From Torymus aiolomorphi (Eukaryota > Arthropoda > Insecta > Hymenoptera > Torymidae): a DNA stretch of 64,000 nucleotides. Below the pieces are notes generated by a model. That model saw only the letters and a list, made by a program, of their open reading frames with translations, did not search any database and had not been told where the DNA came from. Shown in pieces: positions 37,742 through 51,114 of this stretch (within the stretch, counting starts at the first letter, position 1; each line of letters opens with the position of its first letter). A program made the position numbers and the translations under genes. The stretch is from NCBI GenBank assembly GCA_036365515.1, contig CM070874.1:208128297-208192296 (forward strand). The letters run 5' to 3'.

Positions 37742-38947
37742 GTAAAAAATTTGTGTGATTTTTTTTGTAGTATCTTTAGATTTTTTTCTTTATCTCCTTA
37801 CAACCGAAATATGAGGTAGCCAAACATTGGAAAAATAAATTCTATGAAATAGTCATTTTAACCACCAAAACTGAGTCAAATCGGTATTTGTAATGAACTT
37901 TAATTTTGAAAATATAATAAATATTATTATCAATAAATTGTACATGTATATTTATAATTTCTTATACATTTATTTAAAATTTAAAATAATAATAAAATAA
38001 TGAATATATGTATATTTATTGCTATATTTGCTACTTTTACTAATTTGATTCATGATGCCGCTGTGATTAAGTACGTTGACCGCATCGCAAGGTAATGTAG
38101 AAACTTAAACATTAAAAAAGTTTTTCAATCTCTCTTTACCCAATTTTCTGTTTATTTTTGCAACGGCGCAGAAGGCGCAAAAAAAATAATGCAAAATCTG
38201 CGGGGATTCTTTGATTTACCCTTCAGTATTTAGAAAAATTTTCGAACACCACTAAAATCTTACAATGAATAATACTTGCAATGTCTTAAATAAATTGTCG
38301 ACATTGAAAAAACCCAGGTACTTCACATAAAGTTTAAACAGAATGACAATTAATTTTACTTTTTCTATCTGGAATTTTGTTTTGAAAGTTTCTTTTTACG
38401 TTGATAATTAGAAATTATAACAATAATCCAATTATGCAGTTAGAAAGTATAATTACAACAAAGTTCAAATATCAAAAGGTCATACGTATGAATTTTATCA
38501 GAAATGGTTTCGGCATGCGAAAGTTTAATTTATGATAATAATTTCATAAAAAAGATACACGAAGAAAAATTTTGTATTAAAAATTACTAGTTTTTTATAG
38601 TAAACGTGAGACAGACTCATATTCTCATGGAAATTACTACAATTTATAATAAAAATTGCTATTTATATAGTAAAAATTAAAAAAAAAGATGGCAATTTTT
38701 ACTATTAATCGTAGTTATTTTTATGAGAACATGAGTCTCTCCCACGTTAACTATACAAAATAGTTATTTTTACTACCAAATTTTTGTCGGTGATATAAGA
38801 GATATTAATTACTCCTCAATAGTTTAACATTATATTAACATTTTTTTTACTCAAAAGCTCAAAAAAAATTTAATAACTGGCACTAGTTTTAAGGTTACCA
38901 TTGAAGATAAATACATTATGGTTTAAAAATTATTTGAAAAAATCTGT
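37741..38947 (+). repeat. Duplicated flank beside copy B (empty site of ITm 2)
   Basis: Matches 23027-23217 plus 26341-27375. At 37909-37930 the sequence reads TTGAAAATATAATAAATATT with a single TA, where 23218-26340 holds the ITm element between two TAs. Includes the short foldback copy at 38565-38795. No gene. Confidence 0.85.
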
Positions 38948-41181
38948 TTATTGAATTGATGTGTGTAGTATAGGAAATACAATAAATCTATCTTTAATAG
39001 GTATTTTGTACATTTTTCCAACAATGCTATCGCAAAGCCAAGTATCCATTTTTCTTGTTTTTTTCACCATAAAGATCTTTAATGTACTAGATTTATTCGG
39101 AAGTGTATATAAATCATCTATTGGAGATAGTATTGCACCAATTACATAATACATAATATTTTCAGATTTAGCAAAATTGAAAACTTCTATAATACATCCA
39201 TCATCTAAAGGTACTGTATCATTTCTATCATCGTCACAACGGATATTAATTAATTCCTTTTGCATTATTCTGTATTGTCTTGTAAAGATCATATCATTCG
39301 TAAGTGGTCCATCGTAGAGACTTTTATCAAATATACTTTTTGGAGGACCTTTACTGATGCGATTAATGACATGGTCATACTCAATCAATCTACACACCAT
39401 TTGCTGAAGAGGTTTATCGCCTTTTCTAATCAATCGTTTGAACAAACAAATATAACTTTCAAATTGAAACGCGCTAAATTTATCCAAGCATCCAAATTTT
39501 CGTACATCTGCTGTTAAATGCATTAAATTATGGATATTAAAAGAAACATGTTTAGAACCATAAAGTTTCCCCATTTATTTAACAAATGATTTCAAAAGAT
39601 CATCTGCGCACGCAATGTTTTCTGGATTTTGTATAGCTTTTTCATCAGCTAAAATACGAATAGCTATGTGCAACATTAAAAAATGCTCATATGCTTTTGG
39701 GTGAAGGACAGTTTTTAAAACAACAGGTCCAAAGTATAAAAGAAAATTTCGAAACTCTGTTGCTTTCCACAGTTTTCAAAATTTTAATGACCTAGGTTTC
39801 CTTGGAAAATCAGACGGCACATTTCTCCGCAAATCTAGTAAATCTTCAGAAATTTTGCTGACTTGCCTACTAGATAATTTATACTTCAACGGTCCCTTCA
39901 GCCACAATAGAAGTAATTTTCTCATCACTCCTAGGCATACTAAGTGCATATAATCTAAAGGAATGCCAGTAACTAATCCAAAATCATTGATGTTTTTTAA
40001 AATACTTTAAACTTTTTGGTAGTCATCATCATACTGTCCACTGTAAGCAAAGTCGAAGAATGCTAGATCTGTTCTTAGAATCGGTTCAGGCTATTCATTT
40101 GGGAAGCAGACTATATCATCAATGCGTTGTCCATGAATTTTACACTTTGTGCAACTATTATAACCACTGTGATATTTTACCTTCAGAGCCAATGATTTCG
40201 CGGGTGTATCACATATAAGACCTTCTATCTTAATGTTATATTTGATTCCATCATGCATTAATCCGTTATCCACTAAATCTATAGCTTCATCAACAAATAA
40301 GTTGAAAAATTCATTTGAATCTTCGGTCTTACTTTCGCCAGTAAATAGACCAACGACTTGTACACAATGTAAACACGTTGGTGAACATAAAATTGGCCAC
40401 ATCGAAAGACCACTTGATTTGCCTATTGGGGCACCATCGGTGGAAACAAATTAATTTTCTTTTCATTATTTGTGAAAAACTTAGCTTCAGTTAATTTCTT
40501 TATCATTCGTGCAGTCGCTGTTTTTAATCCTAAATGGCAATACTGTCCATTTTCCATAGGAATAGTTTTTATATGTTTCGGTGTTTTTAATAAAGTTTGA
40601 GAAAGTTTCGGAAATCTTACATCAAAAAACTTATTTAACATTTGCATTAATGGCTTTAACGCATTGTGATTAATTTTAAAATCACCAGCCCAGTTTATAA
40701 AACTTTCTCTAAATGATACACTATCTTTAGAATCTATAACATTTTCATTTACATCATCGCTATCCCCCCACTCTATTCCTTGCCATTGAGTATCAATATT
40801 TAAGCTACTTATATCGTCTAACTCACTATCAGAAATATCGCTATCACTATATGAATAAATAAATTCATCATTCAATATATCTTCTTCGCTACAAATTAAA
40901 TTTATTTCATGTTCATGATAATTCAACAGATCAGGATTAGCACTATTAGAAGTGTTATCTTCTAATTCAAGTTCATTTTCAACATATGTAACGTGACGAT
41001 TTTTATCAGCATTACTGACAAAATCATTCGGCACAGTAGACGAAGATGCTTCATTATTTTCAGTATCTCTGTTGGTTATGATATTTTTTCTTACATTAGA
41101 GAATAGTGTTTCACTTTCTTGTTACGCTAATCGACGTTTATGTCTTTAAGAAAAAGTGTCTAATTTTCTTTTCCCAGACAT
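38948..41181 (-). pseudogene. tnp2-like transposase copy B
   Basis: Minus-strand homologue of copy A and more complete. ATG is at 41181 (MSGKRKLDTFS), the acidic domain and LLKTPKHIKTI lie in 40423-41034, and STDGAPIGKSGGLSMWPIL / EGLICDTPAKSLAL in 40091-40440. The CLGVMRKLL region is near 39930, and the C terminus (FSAFQFESYICLFKRL .. KTRKMDTWLCDSIVGK) in 38948-39574. Two extra stops (TAA at codons 12 and 19) are specific to B. The frameshift before GAPIGKS and three later stops are identical to A, so both descend from an already dead copy. Closest recognisable family is tnp2/Transposase_21, tentatively. Confidence 0.6.
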
Positions 41182-41482
41182 ATTAATAGATTACCTAAAA
41201 ATAATATACTATATTTACATTGTGTAAACGCTAGGAAAACTAATATGAAAAACTAATTCCAGAGAATTTATTGATGCTTAATATTTCATTAATTAATTTT
41301 TCGCTTCTGTCGACTTTCCCATTCTCTAAATTAAAGGCATGTTATAAAAAAGTAAATTGTCGTTCTCGAGCAGTGCCGGTGTGTGTGGATATAGGCTTGT
41401 GTATGTATGTGTTGGTATTTGTGTTTGTATGCGCGCGCGCGCTACAAACACACGTACAAATACGTGTTGGTATCTGTGTCTT

Positions 41483-41486
<4 letters not shown>

Positions 41487-41556
<70 letters not shown>
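41487..41556. repeat. (GT)n microsatellite upstream of copy B
   Basis: GT-dinucleotide tract with degenerate GT-rich sequence to about 41730; counterpart of the CA tract at 27586. Open frames over it are artefacts. Confidence 0.85.
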
Positions 41557-41563
<7 letters not shown>

Positions 41564-41924
41564 GGGCGTGTGTGTGGGTGTGTGTGTGCGTATGTGTGTG
41601 TGCGCGCGTGCGTGCGTGCGTGTGAGTGTGTGTGTTAGTATTTGTATTTGTACGTGTGTGGGTGTGTCCATGTGCCCGTATGTGAGCATGGATGCGTATG
41701 TGTGTGTGTGTGTGCGTGTGCGTGTGCGTATACCGTTTTATCTCAGGATCTATTGGATGGATTTTAACCGGAAAAATCTCATTTTTTTGTTTCTTTTTGT
41801 GAATTGGGGAAGGATCTATTCCTCTTTTTGATTCTCCGATGCGTTTTTGTTTTATTTCGTATTTTCAATTTTCGCAAAATTCATCTTTGCGTTTTTTTTA
41901 ATGATAACATTAAGATATTTGAAT

Positions 41925-43990
41925 CGGACAGATAGCATTCGAAAGAGCATAAAGAAACCTATATTTTCTAATAAAAATTATATTAGCTATTGCAGTTCTT
42001 TTGTTATTAACAAAAACGTGTTTTTTTTTAAACCTCATAACTCCAAAAAGAAATGGTCAATTTTTTTTTTTTTAAATCATGATAATGCAGAATATAAATA
42101 AGTAGCCATAATCTGTAAAAATTTGAATCCATTCTGTCGACCAGCCTTTGAGCAAAAAATTAAAAAGTGAAAAAAATGCGTTTTGTATGAAGCACGTTTA
42201 CTTTTTTTAAATTGACTTAATCACTTTGAAATTCCTTGTAGAAGTAGATTTTGGATAGCTCTCGGCTAAGATATTTGGGTTAAATGATTGGTCAATAAAT
42301 TTCAGAGATATTTGAGGTTAAAACTGTAAAAACTGTTTTAGCTCTCTTTTCAAATCGTATTTTTTCGGGAACGGTTTTATGTATATGTTACTAGAAAATG
42401 GAAATGACACGCGATACACGCACGTGTTGTTTACTTGATTTTGTTTTTTATTGAGGTTAATTTACAGCATGCTCTGCAGAAAGTTTTGAGTTTGAAGTAA
42501 TTTTTCGAATAATCGCAATTTGAAGTGAATATAGTAAGAATTACCCTCTCTCAATTTTGAGATAAAAATTTTAAAGTTGAAACGGTTATGGTTCATAGGC
42601 ATATAATTTTATATACACTCATTTTGCCTTTAGAAATTTACGTAAATGTTTTTATTAGCTGCCACTGATATTCGTGTTTATAGAATATTTTATTTGTTTT
42701 TGTTTATGAAGATGGTGTATTACGCATACTTTATCATTAATCATGTTTTATCGGCTGAACATGTCAAAATCATTAATATTAAAAATAATTATTTGTGTCT
42801 TAAACAAATTGAATAAAAGAAGTATGAAATAACAAAAAATATAAATAATAAGAAAAAAATATGAAATTTACAAATATTAATAAATTATTAAATCATTGAA
42901 AAAGTAAATTGGAATCGTCCAATGAGATTGCAGGATATTAAAATTGACTAGGCACGTTCGGAAAGAATCAACTTCCCTCGGGTGTAAATAACTGGAGTAA
43001 AATTGTTGTAATTTTTTCATTTTTGATAATGTGAGTATATTTAAAATTTTACTCGGGTAAAACTGACATCAAGGGATGGATAAGTAAATTTAAGGTAGTT
43101 GACTTGACAATGCCGTCATAAAAATCACGATATTGGAAAAATTATGCTATAAGCATATTATGTATGGTGGACACTCCTCATTTATCGTTGTATACTATTG
43201 TGCAAACATTAACCCTAAATTGGAATCGTCCAATGAGATTGCAGGATTTTAAAAAACCGCTGCCAATTCATTGGCACGTAGCTTCCTCAAACTTGATTTA
43301 CTGATTCCTTTAATTAATTTTTACTTCCAATATTTAAAATTTCATACTTTATTTTGTACGATGTAAACGGCTTAAAATCGTTTTTATAAGTCTAACAACT
43401 CGTCAGGAGTTGATTTTACACGAGAATATTAAATAGTAAAATTTTTTGTTTTAATATTATCCACAACTTTTGTATTTAACATTTTCGTGTAAAATCAAAT
43501 CCAATCAAGTTATAGCCAAAAATCGCCCATTTTATTTATAACTCCTCAAATATTTTAAATATAAAAGTTGTCGATAATATTGACATAAAACTTTTTCCCA
43601 TTTAACATATTTCTCTTTCAAATGCTACCCATCACATTCAGATACATAGAGCCATCCTCAATACATTTAAAAAAAATTGGGAAAATTTTATGGAAAATAT
43701 TAACTTGAAATTTTTTTAAATATCTTTGAAATTTAAGGACCAATCATTTTGCCCGAATAACTCGACCGAAAACTATCCAAAATCCACCTCTACGAGGAAT
43801 TTTGAAGCGCTTAAGTCAATTTTTACTCCCGCAATAGTTGGACATACCAAACTCATTTTTTTCATTTTTCAATGTTTACGTTTTTATTAATAACAAAAGA
43901 ACCGTAATAGCTAAACAAATATTTTTTTTTAGAAAATATAGGTCTTGAAATTCTCTTTCGAATGCCGCCCACCCGATTCAAATACATAAA
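41925..43990. mobile_element. Diverged foldback (long inverted repeat)
   Basis: Left arm about 41925-42350 (GAAAGAGCATAAAGAAACCT, GTTATTAACAAAAACG, TTGGATAGCTCTCGGC) is a diverged reverse complement of about 43600-43990 (GAAAACTATCCAAAATCC, TTAATAACAAAAGAACC, ATTCTCTTTCGAATG). AT-rich, no ORF. The word AATTGGAATCGTCCAATGAG occurs twice, near 42909 and 43217. Confidence 0.5.
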
Positions 43991-45854
43991 GCCGATCTCG
44001 AGAAATTACGATTTAAAAAAAAAGTGAAAAAAATTTTAACCTCAAATATCTCCGAAATTTATGGATCAATCCTTTTGCCCAAAGAACTCAATCGATTGTG
44101 ATACAAAATGTACCACTAAAAAAAATTTCAAACTGATTAAGCCAATTTTACTCTAGTTATTGAACGACAAAAAAAAAAACACTTTTTTTATAAACTATTT
44201 TGTTTCTCCAAAAATAATGAATAAAAAAACCTAAAAATTTAGTAAGTTATAGTACTCAGTATTCTTTATAACCAAAAAAATATTCATGTTAATATCTTTT
44301 TTTAATTTTGAAATATAACCTATTTACTAAAAATGACGTTTTCATGAATAACTTATGACGAAATATAGCTAACGGTTTTTTTTTTTTTTTAAATTGTAGA
44401 AAATTTTATTCTGCATACAGAGAATTTATCGTATATAAATAATATTTGTTCTAAATATAAAAAAAATTGAAAATAAAAATTTTGAAAATTTAAAAATGGC
44501 GATAAAAAACAAAAAAATCGATTTTGACAAAAATAAAATATTGACCCCAATTGTTGAAGCAAAATCTGAAAAAATGATCACTCTCTCGTTAAAATCGGTT
44601 GAGTAGATCATGAGATATCAGAGTATACGGACATACATACACACACACACACACATCCATACGGACATTTTCTAAAAATGGTGTATTTCGATTCCAAATT
44701 TTCTATACAACATTCCTAAGACATTATCTCACAAACTTTTTTTTTTACTATCACAAAGCTTCCTCTAGGAGGAAGCAATTGACTAGGCACGTTCGGAAAG
44801 AATTAACTTCTGTCGGGTGTACACTAATTTTTAAGAAAATTTAAAGAAAATCAATTTCCTGGTGAACTACCTTAAATTATATTTGAGTTTGAATTAATTT
44901 TTCGAATAATCACGATTTACGAAGTGAATATAGTAAGAATTATCCTCACTCAATTTTGAGATACAAATTTTAAAGTTTAAACTGGTTTGAACTAATTTTT
45001 CGAATAATCACGATTTAAGAAGTGAATATAGTAAGAATTACCCTCACTCAATGTTGAGATAAATATTTTAAAACTTAAACGTTTATGGTTCACGGGCATA
45101 TAATTATATATACACTCATTTTGCTTTTACAAAGTTATGTAAATGTTTTTATTAGCTGCCACTGATATTTGTGTTTACGTAATATTTTATTTCCTTTTTT
45201 TTATCAAGATGGTATAAGAAATAATAAAATCAACAATCAACGATATTTTATTGAAAATAAAAGAAGAGGATGACGAAAATTATAACGGACCATTAAAAAA
45301 ATTAAAATTAGAGGTATAATTTCAATTTTTATAATATGTACACAATTATTTATAATAAAGATACACAATTATTGAATATGATTTTGAAAATGTGAGTAAG
45401 TTGATCTCAGGGTAAATAGCAATTTTTTAATTTTATATTTTAAAATATTACTTTTTTTTTTAAATAAAATAAGTGTCAAATAACAAACAATTTCAATAAT
45501 AAGAAAAAAATATGCAATTTTTTAAATATTAATGAATCAAGGAGCGCGGGAGTGCTCCGAAGGCAAGTTATAGAAGTAGAAGAGCCTTAGGACGACCGCG
45601 ATGATATACATTGAAATGGGTGCCCGAGATTTTGAAATATTTACTGCAATTTTCAACGCTTTTATATTAACTCGAAAAAAATAACAACATGCTTTATATT
45701 GTTATACTATGTTGCAAAAAAAGGTTCATGTAAAAAGATATTCTCATATTACAGATATTAAATAGAGAAAAATTTTATGTCTTGTTTCCGATTCTAAAAT
45801 TTTCTCCATTTCTCCGTTCGATTCTTCTGACTTCCGATTCTTCCGACCTCCGGC

Positions 45855-45886
<32 letters not shown>

Positions 45887-46990
45887 GACTATACATATAC
45901 CTATATGCCCATACCTCTGGTCGACATAACCTTACCTTATTTTATATATACACACACATATCATCTCACGGATAATATTTTGCTTATAATACATACATAT
46001 ATACATGCGTGGCGCCCGTGTATACTATATGTTTTTCATGATTTGAAAGTTTTTAATATTATAACATAACCTCTCTATATGTATATGTGAAAATATACAT
46101 ACACATATAACATAATATAAGTAGCAAACTTTTATTAGAAAATAAATATCGTGAGTTAGTTTAAAATTATTAGTTAATTAATATGAGTTTCATAGATCTC
46201 AAGCAGTCAACTGGTGATAAGAAGAATTCATCTATTTATGTTACAATCAACGGAGGAATAACTTTTATTAGATAAGTACTTACTGGCTAAATGATAAATT
46301 GCTAAAATCATCTTTTAAAAATTGATACTTTGTGTGATTTTTTACTTTTACAGATACAAATATTACATAAGAAGAGTTATGAAGACATTTTGGAGATATA
46401 GCCAATAATTTTTTGGATATCTAATTTTTACAGATATTACATAAGAAGATTGTTTAGAGTTATTTTGGAGATATAGCCAATAATGTTAAGGAGTTTTATG
46501 TATATCTTAGAAAAGATTATGTCATATGAAAAAAACGAAAAGGACGTGTTATTGTGAAAATGTCAACAAATAAAAGTGCTCAGTTATTCTCATGTATGAT
46601 TTTCCCAGGGTGGAAGACGTTAAAAGTTTAATCTATACAAGAATATCATCAATAAACCTTTGATTCTCAGTGATTCCCAGTTCATAAATTGGTTGTGTTT
46701 TCTTATAAGATTATGTGTAGATAATAAGGCATTACGAATTTACATACTTTCAATTAAAGAACTTATATCTAACATATCTCACCAAAGATTATGTCGAACG
46801 AAAAAAGGATAAAGGATATGTTATTATTGTGAAAATGTCAACAAATAAAAGTGCTCAGTTATTCTCATATATGATTTTCCCAGGGTGGGAGACGTTAAAA
46901 GTTTAATCTATACAAGAATTTCTAGCTATACAAATTAAACACAAGAAAGTACTGAAATAATATAAAACTTTCTACGAAAGTATAAAATAA
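43991..46990. other. AT-rich stretch with dispersed repeat pieces
   Basis: No gene recognised. GACTAGGCACGTTCGGAAAG occurs at about 42948 and 44782; TTCGAATAATC followed by AGTGAATATAGTAAGAATTA occurs near 42510, 44903 and 45003. A direct repeat of about 135 bp (46512-46650 and 46785-46922) shares GTCAACAAATAAAAGTGCTC and CCCAGGGTGG. Short (CA)n and (TA)n tracts lie near 44640 and 45855. Confidence 0.5.
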
Positions 46991-48700
46991 GGCAAGTATA
47001 GACGTTTTTTCTGTATAATCTATAAAATAATAATATTTATGATTTTTTAAAAGAAATCAAATAAATACCAGTCAAAAAGACTTTTACTTCTTTGAGTCAT
47101 CGTATGCTGAACAAATTATATGTAAGTTTTCAAATTGTTTACTGCAAATCAAACAAACGAAAGTTGTGAAATCAATTATCGATAGTCAAGTAATGCAAAC
47201 ATCTCTCGGAAATAACTGTATGACTGTTTCCAGAAATGTATTCAAATTTGTTCATCCTTCTATACAAATTAAATACAAGAAAGTAGTGAAATCAATTTAT
47301 TGTAGTCAAGTACCCATAAGATAACTTGACTGACATAATAGAACTTTTCGTACCTTGCGTGTAAAATTACATTTTATGTCCACGTTGTAACTTCAAAAAT
47401 ATTCAGCCAGTGGGCATAAAGTATTACTTAAGAGGCGCAATAGCTCACATACTCCTATACAACTGCTTATAGAATCTACGCACTTTACGCCCGTATAGGT
47501 GAATATTATTTTATGACTATTATGCATTCTTTTCATTTCTAAAATTCATAAGAATGTTTTCAGATATTTACGAAAAGTCAATGTTTTGAACTTTCTATAA
47601 TATTACGCATCTTGGGAGGACAAGAGAAGTTTAGAGCTGCTCTAGCAGGGGTGGTTCTCCAATCTCCCACACATACTTGGCGGGCATATATATGATCTCA
47701 TATGAGTTCTGATGGCTGAAATACTCATACGAGATTTTATATGATATTTAGACGCGGGAAAAGGATAAAAAATAGGTGGCTTATAAAATGGTTAGTAAAA
47801 TCTAAAGCACTTTTGAGTAGATTTTTTAGTACAATTTATATGAATTTTACTTCATTCCTGTTTAAAAACGACGGACACAAGGAAAAATATTTTGGGTAAT
47901 GTAATTAAATCATGAGATTCTGCACATACTCGTATGTAGGGATGATATATTTGAAAAGTATCAATTGAAAATTAGAGTCATGTAATTATTTATTAATTAT
48001 AGTGGATTTATAGGTATAAACATTTTTAATAAATTTATGCAAAAATTTAGAATTTTACATTTACAAAGCCCACCGGTAAACTGCAAACCGTCAGGTCCGC
48101 CAAATATGTGTGGGAGATTGGAGAACCACCCCTGCTAGAGCAGCTCTAGACTTCTCTTGTCCTCCCAAGATGCGTAATATTATAGAAAGTTCAAAACTTT
48201 GACTTTTCGTAAATATCTGAAAACATTCTTATGAATTTTACAAATGGAAAGAAAGGCTCTTAGGCGTTAAGTAATACTTTATGCCCACTGGCTGAATATT
48301 TTTGAAGTTACAACGTGGACATAAAATCTAATTTTACACGCAAGGTACGAAAAGTATGTCAGTCAAGTTATCTTATGGGTACTTGACTACAATAAATTGA
48401 TTTCAGTACTTTCTTGTATATTTTGTATAGAAGGATGAACAAATTTGAATACATTTCCGAAAACAGTCATGCAGTTATTTCAGAGAGATGTTTGCATTAC
48501 TTGACTATCGATAATTGATTTCACAAATTTTGTTTATTTGATTTGTAGTAAACAATTTGAATGCTTACATATAATTTGTTCAGCATACAATGACTCAAAG
48601 AAGTGAAAGTCTTTTTGACTAGTATTTATTTGATTTCTTTTAAAAAATCATAAATATTATTATTTTATAGATTATACAGAAAAAACTTCTATACTTGCCA
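46991..48700. mobile_element. Foldback element with 0.6-0.7-kb inverted arms
   Basis: Begins GGCAAGTATAGACG and ends TCTATACTTGCC. Left arm about 46991-47695, right arm about 48092-48700; the left carries about 90 bp absent from the right (near 47430-47520). Centre of about 400 bp without ORF. Conserved words include AGAGCTGCTCTAGCAGGGGT and TTGGGAGGACAAGAGAAG. It lies just outside the Polinton region. Confidence 0.75.
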
Positions 48701-48733
48701 GTAGGTAAGCTATGAGGATTCCAGCACACTGCA

Positions 48734-48788
48734 CCAGAACGTTATGAGGATTCCAGCGCAGTGTGCCGGAATCCTCATAACGTTCTGG
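48734..48788. repeat. 55-bp palindrome (21-bp arms, 13-nt loop)
   Basis: CCAGAACGTTATGAGGATTCC and its exact reverse complement flank AGCGCAGTGTGCC. The surrounding 48715-48960 repeats GGAATCCTCATA, GAATTCTACGAAGCCCGTTA and CGCCAGAACC-type words two or three times. It is just outside the leftmost Polinton gene and may be part of its terminal region. Confidence 0.75.
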
Positions 48789-49205
48789 CGCAGTGCGCCG
48801 GAATCCTCATAGTATTTTCGAGTCGAGCGTAGAATTCTACGAAGCCCGTTAACCTAACTGCGCCAGAACCCTCATAGTATTTTCGAGTCAAACATAGAAT
48901 TCTACGAAGCCCGTTAACCCTACTGAGCCAGAAGCCCTACTAAGCCAGAAGCCTCCCCAAATTTTCGAGCTCAACTCATCGCGAGCTCTCGATGAGCTAG
49001 CGCATATTTAAAATTAATGACTACTTTAGTCTTTTATACTTATCACGTTCGGGTAGAGAATTCGTATTCGAGGAATACTTTTGAGAATATTCTTTCCATT
49101 TCGAATCCTACTTTTTCTCTTTCTTAGAATCAAGAAGGGGAGTATAAGCGCTTTAGCTTGTGTTTTGACCCATCTTGTTCGACGTCAGGGACACGAATGA
49201 AGCAC

Positions 49206-49694
49206 CTACTCCCAATCCATAGACGTCTCGCACGTTTCGTAGAATTTTTTCAGAAGTTTGACGTTATGAAGTGCACAGCTGGTTTTGTAGGCACCCTCGT
49301 GGTTCGGACAAACTGTGACAAGCTTGATCTTGTCCAATGGTGGAAAACCCATTTCCATTACATCGTGAACGTTGAATTTGAAACGTTCGAGCAATTTTTT
49401 CTTAATGGAGCCCATAACGAGCACCTGACTAGCATCATGCAAACATTCTCGGAGAACACTTCCGATGTCTGTATAGGGACGGTCACCTGACTTCCAAGAA
49501 ATACCGTGATAGAACGTCTTCAGCCAAGTATTTTCTCCCTTATACTTATCGGTGAGTCATTTCCAAGGAAAAGGTTCCTTGAATAAAAAGACTAGAGGTT
49601 GATCGTCATCATCCAACGGAACTATTGCCAGTTCTTTCAATACGAAATCATTACCAGGCTGTTTGAAGTCCTGCATATCAACGATGTATTTCAT
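49206..49694 (-). pseudogene. Polinton small protein with YHG-x-x-W-x-SG motif (one stop)
   Basis: 162 codons from ATG 49694, only 2 nt after the capsid stop (TAA at 49697), to 49206. The N-terminal half (MKYIVDMQDFKQPGNDFVLK) has a D..E pattern that could fit an RNase H-like fold (speculative). A central WLKTFYHGISWKSG block and a C-terminal CPNHEG..C motif follow. TGA at 49557-49559 interrupts codon 46. The centre and C terminus resemble the intact plus-strand protein at 61430-61966 (WLIKNYHGMAWESG; CPYHPHCSKPSC), so the element carries two paralogues. Function unknown; close coupling to the capsid gene suggests co-expression. Confidence 0.65.
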
Positions 49695-49696
49695 TT

Positions 49697-50926
49697 TTAC
49701 ACAAGCTTCTTCACGTCACCACTGACAGGACTATACTGAACGATACGGTCGTGTAGAATAAGACAATATGCGGAGGTTCCAGCTGGAAAATTATTTCTTG
49801 ATTCAAATTCTAAACGCACGTCCACGGGAGCGTTTTTCAAAGATTCGTTTTGTTTGGAACAATCGATTACTGTCAAAGGTAAGTATTTTATAAAATCTAT
49901 TTTATTCAAAAGAGGTTTAGGATTTTTTTCGTAATAAGCACTCTGAAAATTTGCATACATATCATACAGTATAGCGTACTGGTTACGATCTATATCTAAA
50001 TTTAAATTTCCATACGGGTAACATTGTGAATTTCAAAAGAGTTTAACATTACTTACGTGGCAATGATCGAACTGACTCGCGTTTACCTGCCTCCGAGATT
50101 TTCTATTCGTTTGAAAAGCAAGAATAATGAAGCCTGATTTTTCCAACTGATTGGATGTCTTCACAGTACATACGTGTTTAGGAGAAGATGGAAGGAGGGG
50201 ATATTCGTAGAATTTCCAACTGCGGTAGCTCACAACCACAGGTCTGTTTTTCTCGATATAATTGAATAGAGGAATCTTTCGCTTATCGGAGAGAAATATG
50301 TATGGCATCGACTACTCTATCTTCGTGAGCTCAATTTTAAATTCTTCATAAGTATTGTCTGGTCCTGCTGTCTGTATGATGGCATTGATATCATTTCTCG
50401 ATCTAGTTAGTATGAGTTCATGCTTAACATTTACTAAAATTTTTCTATAATCTTCAGCAAATCCAAGAATCATACAGAGAGGTATAGAAAGGTCGAAGTA
50501 ACCATCATCGATGGTAAGTTTTTGGGTTTCTTCTACATCGAGCCAGCCAGCGTTCTCAATGACCAATTTTTGACTAGGATTGAGAGAAACCCAACCTTTC
50601 ATGAGAGTAGTTAACTCTACATTTTTACATTTATCAATTTCAATGGCATTTATCTCGTATCTGATTTCTTAAAACATATGGCAGATAGCGTTGTTGACTA
50701 ACATAGAACGTTCGAGTGGTGTACCGTCCGGTTTAACTAATTTACCACATACATGTAGTGAACTTCGTGATGGTAGAAGACATAAATCTTGATGTTTAAT
50801 GGCGATGCGCATTTCATCGCTGTTTCCAAACGATGACGTGGTGTAGGGGTGTTGTGCATGAAGTTCGTAGTGAGCCACTGACTCATCAAATGTTACAGGT
50901 GACTGAATGTTTAGCATTTCTTCCAT
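49697..50926 (-). pseudogene. MCP: Polinton major capsid protein (three stops)
   Basis: A single frame of 410 codons from ATG 50926 to TAA 49697, interrupted only by in-frame stops at 50669-50671 (TAA), 50312-50314 (TAG) and 50033-50035 (TGA). Landmarks: LNIQSPVTFDESVAHYELHA, IAIKHQDLCLLPSRSSLHV, LCMILGFAEDYRKILVNVKH, KTSNQLEKSGFIILAFQTNR, VIDCSKQNESLKNAPVDVRL. This matches the double jelly-roll capsid family of insect Polintons, predicted to form the icosahedral shell. Promoter: TATATAAAG at 51071-51079 and an initiator at 51046, giving a leader of about 120 nt. Because all breaks are point nonsense codons with no frameshift, decay may be fairly recent. Confidence 0.85.
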
Positions 50927-51039
50927 CTTTTTGTAGACAACAGAAAAAAATACAAGTTATTTTCCTCCAGCAACGACTCTTAGACCGAGACTTTTCAGGA
51001 GCTGAATGTTTTGCCGTGTTAGCGCTCTGCTTGCTCGCG

Positions 51040-51082
51040 GACGACTGATGGTCTGTCGACATGCTGACTTCTTTATATAGCC
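51040..51082 (-). promoter_or_regulatory. Core promoter of major capsid gene
   Basis: Minus-strand TATATAAAG (51079 down to 51071) lies 33 nt before the A of CATCAGTCG (A at 51046), matching the arthropod initiator consensus TCAKTY. It sits in the 189-nt gap between the penton stop (51115) and the capsid ATG (50926). Confidence 0.7.
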
Positions 51083-51114
51083 CCTACCAACCTTGCTATT
51101 GTAAACGATCCCCA

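Noticed and set aside
46182..46274. 30-codon ORF MSFIDLKQSTGDKKNSSIYV..
   Set aside because: Too short, no homology or promoter recognised, in repeat-rich AT DNA.
49158..49490. 110-codon plus frame at the Polinton left end
   Set aside because: Antisense shadow of the minus-strand protein at 49206-49694, which has a paralogue.
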